Source: Desulfobacterales bacterium (GTDB taxonomy: Bacteria; Desulfobacterota; Desulfobacteria; Desulfobacterales; JAFDCJ01). From it: DNA of 5,773 bases. Of the stretch, positions 1 through 5,100 are shown in pieces. Location: positions 1,486,109 to 1,491,881 of the forward strand of contig CP070771.1 in NCBI GenBank assembly GCA_020345785.1, in the 5' to 3' direction. The notes below the pieces were generated by a model. It was not told the origin of the DNA and made no database searches. It saw nothing but the letters and a program-made list of their open reading frames with translations. Each line of letters begins with the position of its first letter. The first letter of the stretch is position 1. Both the position numbers and the translations under genes were made by a program.

Positions 1-249
1 ACTGAACGTCGAACATCGAACGTCGAACGTCCAATGGGGATGGCGCTACGCTTTATCTGTTTTAAAAAAAAGTGAATCGAATCCTGCAACGCGTTGCGGC
101 GAGCGGATTTTGACTGGTCGATTCGATCGCACAAACCAGGCGCTTGCGCCGTATGTTGTTCAGTATTTTTTTAAATTAACAAAATTCCATATTCGATGTT
201 GGACGTTGGACGTTCGATGTTCGACGTTCATTAGTTTCTTTTTTGATCA
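1..249. repeat. Intergenic heptad-arm inverted repeat, module A
   Basis: This is the downstream-most member of the repeat family, lying past the cbiB stop. The left arm (1-35) is built of 7-bp units of the GTCGAAC/ATCGAAC/GTCCAAT type and may continue beyond the window. The right arm (191-230) carries the same units inverted. Positions 3-34 are complementary to 199-230 at 31 of 32 positions, with one mismatch (25 against 208). A conserved box follows the left arm (39-62, beginning GATGGCGCTACGCTTTATCT). The core (63-190) has a 12-bp palindrome GCAACGCGTTGC (86-97) and GGCGC/GCGCC (139-150). The right end reads TTAGTTTCTTTT, then GATCA at 245-249. The layout matches module D closely. An ORF through this region only translates the repeat, so no gene is called. 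Whether the element moves is unknown. Confidence 0.85.
64..132 (-). terminator. Candidate intrinsic terminator for the cob operon, inside module A
   Basis: Read on the minus strand, 132-120 pairs with 83-72. There are 11 base pairs: 8 continuous (ATCGAATC with GATTCGAT), a small internal loop, then 3 more. A run of eight T residues follows at once (71-64). The loop itself holds the palindrome GCAACGCGTTGC. A stem abutting a T8 tract about 230 bp beyond the cbiB stop fits a Rho-independent terminator, although the 36-nt loop is larger than usual. The equivalent hairpin in module D has no T-tract next to it on the minus strand. Confidence 0.45.
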
Positions 250-361
250 GACCAGCCGTTGTCTTGGCAGGCGGCTGAGCTGCCCCCCGCCAGCGCGGAC
301 GAAGCCGCTGCGTCGCGGCCAATGACCGAAACCCGAAACTTAAGATTTCTCTTTGGATTCA
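250..361. other. GC-rich non-coding spacer downstream of cbiB
   Basis: No gene is supported between the end of module A and the cbiB stop. The stretch can form short hairpins: GCCGC/GCGGC (304-308 with 315-319) and GGCAG/CTGCC (267-271 with 280-284). A short GAAACCCGAAAC tract (328-339) resembles the other short-unit intergenic repeats in the window. None of these hairpins is followed by a T-run on the minus strand, so I do not call a terminator here. Confidence 0.5.
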
Positions 362-1339
362 CTATGCAACAAGCTCAAAGAGGATCCCTGTCCCTATCAG
401 CAACACCAGCCATAGAAAAGAGGAGAGCAGCATGATGTCACATGCTTTTTTAATGTGTGCCGGTCTTGTTTGGCCGAAGTGCACGCCGATGAAGGGTTTG
501 TTTACCAGTTTGCCCTGGTAATAATTAGGGCCATTGAGCTTAACCGCCAGCGCACCGGCAAAAGCTGCTTCCGGAAAGCCGGCATTCGGGCTGGAATGAT
601 GTGCCCCTTCCGTGAGGGCGGTTTTCAGCGATCGTTTCCCCCAGCCTGAAAGAATCTGGCTGGCCAGGGAAATAACGAAAACGGAGAGCCGCGCCGGAAC
701 ATAATTTAAGATGTCGTCGATTCTGGCGGAAGCTTTGCCGAACCGGAGGTAAGCCTCATTTTTATAGCCTACCATCGAGTCCAGAGTGTTGGTCATTTTG
801 TACGCCATTGCCAGGGGAGCCCCGCCGATTGCTGCAAAAAGCAACGGCGCTGTAACCCCGTCCACCAGGTTTTCGGCCACTGTCTCAACAACCGCCCGGG
901 CGATTCCACCTGCATCATACTGTGCGACATCCCGGCCGACAACCAGTGCCACTTTATGACGGGCGTCATTTACCCGGTTTTGCACAAGACAATCCCGTAT
1001 CTCTATAGCCGCCTCCTCCAAAGATCGGGCGGCGATGCAAAAATAAATTATTATGATTTCAATACCGTAACTTAGCCAGGGATGAATTGCAGCACTGAGC
1101 GCAACGACCAGATACGTCAACACCCAGGTACCGATGATTAAGGCAGCCGCAAACACGAGGCCCGCAAATGCCAAATTAGATGATATTTTTCTGAAATATG
1201 GCTCCAGTTTCGCAATGGCAATTCCCATCCAGCGCACCGGGTGGGGCAATGATTGTGAATCTCCCAGTATCAAGTCCAGAGCAAAAGCTGCTGGCAAAAT
1301 TAACCATATCGGGTATTGTGCGATCACGAACCGACCCAT
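362..1339 (-). CDS. cbiB: Adenosylcobinamide-phosphate synthase CbiB (CobD in the aerobic nomenclature)
   Basis: This inner-membrane enzyme attaches aminopropanol (or its phosphate) to adenosylcobyric acid, giving adenosylcobinamide (phosphate). The 325-residue length is normal for the family. The N-terminal hydrophobic segment ends in the signature LILGDSQSLPHPVRWMG (23-39). Further hydrophobic stretches lie near 56-82, 92-103, 160-180, 216-230 and 302-323. Conserved family blocks are VGRD (134-137), VVETVAENLVDGVTAPL (150-166), NTLDSMVGYKN (184-194) and HHSSPNAGFPEAAFAGAL (247-264). The ATG at 1339 is preceded by a GAGG Shine-Dalgarno core about 4 nt away. The start lies 73 bp beyond the cobS stop. 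The gene is the last of the block and ends with TAG; module A and its terminator-like hairpin follow. Gene names clash between pathways: this is not the PLP enzyme CobD of Salmonella. Confidence 0.96.
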   Translation of the reverse strand: MGRFVIAQYPIWLILPAAFALDLILGDSQSLPHPVRWMGIAIAKLEPYFRKISSNLAFAGLVFAAALIIGTWVLTYLVVALSAAIHPWLSYGIEIIIIYFCIAARSLEEAAIEIRDCLVQNRVNDARHKVALVVGRDVAQYDAGGIARAVVETVAENLVDGVTAPLLFAAIGGAPLAMAYKMTNTLDSMVGYKNEAYLRFGKASARIDDILNYVPARLSVFVISLASQILSGWGKRSLKTALTEGAHHSSPNAGFPEAAFAGALAVKLNGPNYYQGKLVNKPFIGVHFGQTRPAHIKKACDIMLLSSFLWLVLLIGTGILFELVA

Positions 1340-1416
1340 TGCGCCTCAGCCGCATTTAATAGGGAATCCCCTTGGTTTTTAAAAAAGCGGCTATTGCCAC
1401 CGCGATCGAAAATCAT
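1324..1416 (-). other. Possible 30-codon coupled ORF or gene remnant between cobS and cbiB
   Basis: An ATG at 1416 overlaps the cobS stop as ATGA, the classic arrangement for translational coupling. The frame runs 30 codons, begins MIFDRGGNSRFFKN, and stops with TGA at 1324, 16 nt inside cbiB. It therefore spans the whole cobS-cbiB gap. It may simply carry ribosomes from cobS to the cbiB start. It could also be the start of a deleted gene: PLP-dependent threonine-phosphate decarboxylases of B12 operons often begin with a (H)GGN-type motif, and GGN is present here at residues 6-8. That likeness is only a few residues long and could be chance. No functional assignment is made. Confidence 0.25.
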
Positions 1417-2141
1417 TGCGCACCTCCGATGGAAGCCGTCAAAAACAGCGCGGCTTCGATTACCTCCGTCATTGCTCCCAGCATATCGCCCGTGATACAG
1501 CCTACCCGATTTTTGTAATATTTAATTAAACCCGCAGTCAGGGCGGCAAAGCAAAGATTGAGCCAGATCATTTTCCAGCCGAGCAAAAAAGAGAGCAGCA
1601 CCGGAACACTTAATCCCCAAAAGGCCGTTGGCTGAATTGGGTCATTAAAGAAGTCCAGCCCTGTGCCCCCTTCGGGCCGACCGTATTTCAAATATCGTAT
1701 ACCGAAGAGCATGCTTGCGCGGGCGTAAGCCGGTACAATAATCAGTAAAACGCTGCGTCCGGAATCCAAACCCGCAATTCCGACCCATTTCATGGATAAC
1801 CCAAATACGATGGCAACCAGGCCCATCGTCCCCAGGCGGCTGTCCTTCATGATTGCCAGTATCTTTTCTTTGGAGCGTTGTCCCAAAAGACCGTCGGCGG
1901 CATCTCCCAAACCATCAATATGAAAAGCACCGGTGAGTACGGCCAGAAAGACAACATCCAGCAGTGAGCCCGCCGGCTTACCCCATAAACGCAGCGCGAC
2001 GTAATCAAACAACGCCAGCAATAGGCCGAGGGCGACGCCGACAATCGGAAAATAGGGAATCATGCGGGGCGGATCAAAAGATCCGGCCCGACCCCAGGGC
2101 AGGATCGTGATGAATCGGATGGCTGAAAAAAAGTCACGCAT
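1413..2141 (-). CDS. cobS: Cobalamin synthase CobS (adenosylcobinamide-GDP ribazoletransferase, CobV)
   Basis: CobS joins adenosylcobinamide-GDP to alpha-ribazole (or its 5'-phosphate) at the membrane, the nucleotide-loop assembly step. The 242-residue protein has the usual length and is rich in hydrophobic segments (about 31-51, 61-75, 105-123, 129-147, 173-188, 192-206 and 226-239). The acidic, presumably metal-binding motif FHIDGLGDAADGLLG (73-87) is intact, as are MKDSRLGTMG (98-107) and GCITGDMLGAMTEVIE (214-229). The ATG at 2141 has a strong Shine-Dalgarno sequence, AGGGGAAGG, just upstream (about 2144-2152). The gap to cobU is 320 bp and is filled by repeat module B. The cobS stop overlaps a downstream ATG (ATGA). 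CobU, whose product CobS uses, is directly upstream. Confidence 0.96.
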   Translation of the reverse strand: MRDFFSAIRFITILPWGRAGSFDPPRMIPYFPIVGVALGLLLALFDYVALRLWGKPAGSLLDVVFLAVLTGAFHIDGLGDAADGLLGQRSKEKILAIMKDSRLGTMGLVAIVFGLSMKWVGIAGLDSGRSVLLIIVPAYARASMLFGIRYLKYGRPEGGTGLDFFNDPIQPTAFWGLSVPVLLSFLLGWKMIWLNLCFAALTAGLIKYYKNRVGCITGDMLGAMTEVIEAALFLTASIGGAQ

Positions 2142-2143
2142 CG

Positions 2144-2152
2144 GCCTTCCCC
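2144..2152 (-). promoter_or_regulatory. Strong Shine-Dalgarno sequence for cobS
   Basis: The minus strand reads AGGGGAAGG two nucleotides before the cobS ATG, with GGGG and GGAAGG cores in the normal window. It is the strongest ribosome-binding site in the block and fixes the cobS start at 2141. Independent strong initiation makes sense because 320 bp of repeat separates cobS from cobU and rules out simple translational coupling. Confidence 0.75.
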
Positions 2153-2212
2153 TGTGTTGATTTAATATTTCTCACTTCAGCCGACCCGAAATAGGGTTGA
2201 AACACAAACCGC

Positions 2213-2433
2213 AAAATATCGAATATCCAACCGCAGAATAACGAAGTTAGGCATCGCTGCGCTCTGTTTAAATCAAAAAGCCATGAGTGCTGAGGACTGA
2301 GCGTGTGGCTGTTTCCAGCGTCTGAATTCTCTTCAACTCAGTCCTCAGTCCTCAGCACTCAGTCCTAAAACGTTTATGCCTTCGACATTCGATATTCGAT
2401 ATTCATTATTCGAAATTCGCATTATTATGATCA
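2213..2433. repeat. Intergenic heptad-arm inverted repeat, module B (AT-rich subtype)
   Basis: This module fills most of the cobU-cobS gap. The left arm starts with units of the ATATCGA type; 2215-2227 is perfectly complementary to 2391-2403 in the right arm (13 bp). The box after the left arm, GGCATCGCTGCGCTCTGTTT (2250-2269), is a diverged form of the box in modules A and D. The right arm (about 2381-2420) continues in ATTCGAT-like units and the element ends with GATCA (2429-2433), as in A and D. A second repeat family of CTCAGTC units is nested in the core. No ORF of merit is present. The remaining flank, 2153-2212, shows nothing beyond a short ACCC/GGGT hairpin. Confidence 0.75.
2285..2364. 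repeat. Nested CTCAGTC-type heptad inverted repeat
   Basis: GAGTGCTGAGGACTGAG (2285-2301) is perfectly complementary to CTCAGTCCTCAGCACTC (2344-2360), a 17-bp stem around a 42-nt loop. The right arm extends as about four 7-bp units of the form CTCAGTC/CTCAGCA (2337-2364). It has the same construction as the surrounding module (7-bp units, inverted arms, unique loop) but an unrelated unit sequence. It may act as an RNA hairpin in the cobU-cobS transcript; no T-tract follows it on the minus strand. Confidence 0.85.
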
Positions 2434-2442
2434 TGTGAGACT

Positions 2443-2458
2443 CCGGTCCGAACACCGG
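2443..2458. repeat. Short hairpin just after the cobU stop
   Basis: CCGGT (2443-2447) and ACCGG (2454-2458) form a 5-bp stem with a 6-nt loop, three nucleotides past the cobU stop on the minus strand. It lacks a T-run, so it is a possible 3'-end stabiliser or a chance structure rather than a terminator. Confidence 0.3.
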
Positions 2459-2461
2459 TTA

Positions 2462-2986
2462 TTATCCCTTAATCCTCACCGGAATCCCCGCCACCATCCA
2501 AACAACACGGTCTGCACGCTCGGCAACGGCCTGGTTGGCTGCACCGACAAGATCTCTGAATTGCCGGGCAAGCTTATTTTCGGGGACGATTCCGGCCCCT
2601 ACTTCGTTGGAGACGAGCACCAGCGAACAGCTCACTGACTGCAGGGATTGTGTCAGGCTGAGAATTCGTTTCAGAATTTTTTCCTCATCGCCGGTCTCCA
2701 TCAAAAGATTGCTGATCCAGAGCGTCAGACAATCGACCAGGAGCACATCGGCCCGCCGGCCGTGTTCAACAATTGCCTGCGGTAAATGGAGGGGAGCCTC
2801 AACGGTCTGCCAGTTTGGGCTGCGTTCTCTTTGATGCCGATCGACCCGCTGCTTCATTTCCTCATCACGGGGAATGCAGGTCGCAATAAAGACGCTTTTG
2901 TCACTGGCAATGCCCTCGGCCGTTTCCAGCGCCTGGCGACTTTTACCGCTTCTGCAGCCGCCGATGACAAAGACAATTTCTTTCAA
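2462..2986 (-). CDS. cobU: Adenosylcobinamide kinase / adenosylcobinamide-phosphate guanylyltransferase CobU (CobP)
   Basis: This bifunctional cytoplasmic enzyme phosphorylates adenosylcobinamide and then transfers GMP from GTP to give adenosylcobinamide-GDP, the CobS substrate. The 174-residue length is typical. The P-loop is GGCRSGKS (9-16). His51, in the stretch DRHQRERSPNWQTVE (49-63), is the likely guanylylated residue by analogy with Salmonella CobU. Further family blocks are LLVDCLTLWISNLL (82-95) and VSNEVGAGIVPENKLAR (125-141). The start is a TTG at 2986 preceded by GGAG at 2994-2997, spaced 7 nt. No in-frame ATG exists between it and the upstream in-frame TAA. An out-of-frame ATG at 2991 reads Met-Phe-stop and overlaps the TTG. 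The gene is separated from cobQ by 267 bp holding module C. Confidence 0.95.
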   Translation of the reverse strand: MKEIVFVIGGCRSGKSRQALETAEGIASDKSVFIATCIPRDEEMKQRVDRHQRERSPNWQTVEAPLHLPQAIVEHGRRADVLLVDCLTLWISNLLMETGDEEKILKRILSLTQSLQSVSCSLVLVSNEVGAGIVPENKLARQFRDLVGAANQAVAERADRVVWMVAGIPVRIKG

Positions 2987-2997
2987 AACATGACTCC
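2984..2997 (-). promoter_or_regulatory. Ribosome-binding site and TTG start of cobU, with a two-codon overlapping ORF
   Basis: On the minus strand the order is GGAG, seven nucleotides, TTG. The nine bases ATGTTTTGA (2991-2983) also form a Met-Phe minigene whose TGA overlaps the TTG. The GGAG is only 2 nt from this ATG, too close for good initiation, which supports TTG as the used start. A one-base shortening of the T-run (TTTT from TTTTT) would also explain the layout, since one more T would put the ATG in frame. Confidence 0.6.
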
Positions 2998-3055
2998 GAA
3001 TTCGATATTGAATTTATTATCCATGAAACCTGTCCTGGAAGGAACAGTAAACAGA

Positions 3056-3200
3056 TTCAACATCGAACGTCCAATATTTGTTGCGCTAGGCCTCATTCAC
3101 TCAAAACAAGCCACCGCAAAAGCCTCCAAGATAGAATACAATATTCGATGTTCGACGTTCAATGTTCGATGTTCGACGTTAATTACCTTCTTTTCAAATT
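3056..3200. repeat. Intergenic heptad-arm inverted repeat, module C (short form)
   Basis: This is the shortest member, in the cobQ-cobU gap. The left arm (3056-3078) has about three 7-bp units (ATTCAAC, ATCGAAC, GTCCAAT). The right arm (3141-3180) has about six (ATTCGAT, GTTCGAC, GTTCAAT and so on). AACATCGAAC (3059-3068) is complementary to GTTCGATGTT (3164-3173), and AATATT occurs at both inner arm ends (3073-3078, 3140-3145). The core is only about 60 bp and its box, TTGCGCTAGGCC, is degenerate. The end AATTACCTTCTTTT resembles TTAGTTTCTTTT of modules A and D but GATCA is missing. It looks like a decayed or deleted copy. The flanks 2998-3055 and 3201-3253 show no gene. Confidence 0.8.
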
Positions 3201-3253
3201 AAATCGGACGCTCTGCCGTCCAGCAGTTCGGCTAACATCCGAAATCTTCGGCC

Positions 3254-4756
3254 CTAACTCAAGTGCACGAGCCTCATAATGCCCTCGACATCGATATGTT
3301 TTTCAAAATGTTCAGCCAACAAATCATACTCTTGGTTTCTGGCTTCCAGGCCTTCCAGCTGTGACACTTCAATATCCCGCAGGCCGATATGCTGCAGCCA
3401 GAACCGGGTAATGGTAGGATTGTCAAAAATGCCATGGATGTAAGTGCCCATGCATTTTGAATCCGGGCTGACACACCCGTCATCGTCATGCATCGGGGTT
3501 TGGTTGCGTTCGTTGACCTGAAAAAGAGGCATACCGCCGTTGCGGTGGGTCTGGCCCATATGAATCTCATATCCCGCACCGTGAGCACCCTGCCGAGAGA
3601 ATTTTGTCAGCGTTGTTACCTTGGGAGCCTTTAACACGGTTTCAACCGGCAGCAATCCCAGTCCTTGGGTCGACCCGGGTCGGCCTTCGATGCCATCCGG
3701 ATCGTGAACATAGCTGCCCATCATCTGATAACCGCCGCAGATTCCCAATGTATGTCCGTTCTGTTGAACATAGGACACTATCTTTTCAGACCATCCCCTC
3801 GTATGCAGCCATTGCAGGTCAAAACGCGTGTTTTTGGATCCCGGCAAAATGACAGCACAAAACCGCGTAAGATCCTGAACCTTTTCGAGAAAGAAGACCG
3901 ACAGCCCTTTGACGGCCGCCAGCGGATCGAAATCATTAAAGTTGGAAATGTGCGGCAGACGAATGACTGCAATGGACGGTTGACTATCTGTTGTTTTAAA
4001 TACCCCTTTGGGTTTTTCAATTACCACTGAATCTTCAGGTTCAATACGAATATGATCATACCAGGGAAGGACGCCGAAAACGTCCTTACCGGTGCGGCGT
4101 TCGATCCACTTGACACCGTCCTCAAACAGACGGATGTCCCCGCGGAAGCGATTGATGATAAAGCCTTTGACCATGTCGCGTTGCGCCGCTTTTAAGCACG
4201 CCAGGGTTCCGACAATTTGGGCGAATACCCCGCCGCGATGGATGTCGGCCACCAGAATTACCGGTGCCTGAACATGAGCGGCCATTCGCAAGTTGACGAT
4301 ATCGTTGTGCATCAAATTGACCTCAGCGCACGAGCCGGCTCCCTCCATGACAATCAGATCGAAATGCCGACTCAAGCGATCAAGGGCGGCGGCGGCGATG
4401 TCGAAAAGATTTTCTTTTTTGCCATGGTAGTCGGAAGCGGTGGTATTCTCACTGACCTTACCCAGCAAAACAATCTGGGACCCTATTTCACTGGTGGGCT
4501 TGAGCAGGACCGGGTTCATATCCACCTGCGGTGCGATGTGGGCCGCTTCGGCCTGGACGATCTGAGCCCGACCCATTTCCAGTCCTTCGGGCGTCACGCC
4601 GGAATTATTGGACATGTTCTGGGCTTTAAACGGTGCCACCTTCAGGCCCTTTCTGACGAAATAACGACACAGAGCGGTGACGATAATGCTTTTTCCCACA
4701 TCGGATCCTGTACCCAGAATGGCGATGCAGGGAGTTTTCAGCCTTAATTTTTCCAT
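3254..4756 (-). CDS. cobQ: Cobyric acid synthase CobQ (CbiP), glutamine-hydrolysing
   Basis: CobQ amidates side chains b, d, e and g of adenosylcobyrinic acid a,c-diamide to yield adenosylcobyric acid, using ATP and glutamine. From the chosen start it has 500 residues, the normal length. The N-terminal dethiobiotin-synthase-like domain has the P-loop GTGSDVGKS (15-23), FKAQNMSNNSG (43-53), MNPVLLKP (80-87), VMEGAGSCAEVNL (136-148) and DIHRGGVFAQ (171-180). The C-terminal type-I glutamine amidotransferase domain has the nucleophile Cys340 in LGICGGYQMMG, GYEIHMGQT (395-403) and the catalytic His441 in GTYIHGIFDNP. The ATG at 4756 is chosen because the 25 codons before it (from 4831) are translated repeat arm of module D (for example DVRSWTFDVRFSIF), not CobQ sequence. 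Only a weak GAAG precedes the ATG. Its adenosylated substrate depends on CobO, encoded upstream. Confidence 0.97.
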   Translation of the reverse strand: MEKLRLKTPCIAILGTGSDVGKSIIVTALCRYFVRKGLKVAPFKAQNMSNNSGVTPEGLEMGRAQIVQAEAAHIAPQVDMNPVLLKPTSEIGSQIVLLGKVSENTTASDYHGKKENLFDIAAAALDRLSRHFDLIVMEGAGSCAEVNLMHNDIVNLRMAAHVQAPVILVADIHRGGVFAQIVGTLACLKAAQRDMVKGFIINRFRGDIRLFEDGVKWIERRTGKDVFGVLPWYDHIRIEPEDSVVIEKPKGVFKTTDSQPSIAVIRLPHISNFNDFDPLAAVKGLSVFFLEKVQDLTRFCAVILPGSKNTRFDLQWLHTRGWSEKIVSYVQQNGHTLGICGGYQMMGSYVHDPDGIEGRPGSTQGLGLLPVETVLKAPKVTTLTKFSRQGAHGAGYEIHMGQTHRNGGMPLFQVNERNQTPMHDDDGCVSPDSKCMGTYIHGIFDNPTITRFWLQHIGLRDIEVSQLEGLEARNQEYDLLAEHFEKHIDVEGIMRLVHLS

Positions 4757-4790
4757 GTATGAAACTTCATTAAGTTGGAATATTAAAAAG

Positions 4791-5040
4791 ATTGAAAATC
4801 GAACATCGAACGTCCAACTTCGAACGTCCAATATTGATGGCGCTTCGCTTTATCTATTTCATAATAAGCAAATCACGCTGGAGACGTGATCTAAAATCCA
4901 AGGCGAATCCGCGGCGAATCGAAAGGTCGATTCGCTCTGCTTGGTATTTTTTTCGTTGACAGAACACATTATTCGATGTTGGACGTTTCACGCCGTGGCG
5001 TGATTCGATGTTCGACGTTCATTAGTTTCTTTTCCGATCA
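4791..5040. repeat. Intergenic heptad-arm inverted repeat, module D (complete copy)
   Basis: This copy sits between cobO and cobQ. The left arm (4791-4839) is seven 7-bp units in one register (ATTGAAA, ATCGAAC, ATCGAAC, GTCCAAC, TTCGAAC, GTCCAAT, ATTGATG). The box GATGGCGCTTCGCTTTATCT starts at 4836; over 24 bp it differs from module A at two positions. The core has ATCACG/CGTGAT (4872-4877 with 4885-4890) and a perfect 9-bp hairpin GCGAATCGA/TCGATTCGC with loop AAGG (4914-4935). The right arm (4971-5018) is interrupted by a palindromic insert. With 18 bp removed, it matches the inverted left arm (4799-4818) over 20 continuous bases. It ends TTAGTTTCTTTT..GATCA, as module A does. Core positions shared with A include GGTCGATTCG and a T-run, so both are copies of one element. 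Confidence 0.87.
4988..5005. repeat. 18-bp palindromic insert within the right arm of module D
   Basis: TCACGCCGTGGCGTGA (4988-5003) is a 7-bp stem with a 2-nt centre. It interrupts the heptad register: module A has an ordinary repeat unit at this point and is otherwise alignable on both sides. TT occurs on both sides of the insert junction, so the exact limits are ambiguous by two bases. It looks like a small secondary palindrome inserted into an existing repeat arm. Confidence 0.6.
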
Positions 5041-5057
5041 AACTGACCTCCGGCCAG

Positions 5058-5099
5058 GCTGAACCCTGAATCTCCGAACCCTGAACCTCTGAACCTCTC
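5058..5099. repeat. CTGAACC-type short tandem tract next to the cobO stop
   Basis: About five imperfect 7-8 bp units (CTGAACC, CTGAATCT, CCGAACC, CTGAACCT, CTGAACCT) end directly against the cobO stop codon. No inverted partner is visible in the window. The unit is different from the arms of module D but has the same period, so it seems to be a third short-unit family in these gaps. Confidence 0.65.
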
Positions 5100-5100
5100 G

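Noticed and set aside
1..249. Possible CRISPR array because of repeated short units.
   Set aside because: The units are 7 bp and contiguous, without unique spacers of constant length, and the arms are inverted.
110..325. 71-codon plus-strand ORF across module A.
   Set aside because: It translates the repeat core and arm (CSTFISFFF-like), has no ribosome-binding site and no recognisable domain.
1378..1403. GGTGGC/GCCGCT hairpin followed by six T residues on the minus strand between cobS and cbiB, a possible terminator.
   Set aside because: The stem is only six pairs including two G-T wobbles, and termination here would cut off cbiB. It is too weak to list as a feature.
2786..3202. 138-codon plus-strand ORF.
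   Set aside because: It is the antisense of cobU running on into module C; its C-terminus is repeat-derived peptide. CobU on the minus strand has clear family motifs.
4217..4747. 176-codon plus-strand ORF.
   Set aside because: It lies wholly antisense to the N-terminal domain of cobQ, whose motifs are intact.
4812..4984. GTCCAAC (left) and GTTGGAC (right) in module D fit the integron attC outer-box pattern RYYYAAC...GTTRRRY.
   Set aside because: These heptads are part of a longer repeat array and recur in several variants. No clear inner L boxes or extrahelical bases, no integrase and no cassette-like gene order were seen. The degenerate consensus is easily met by chance.
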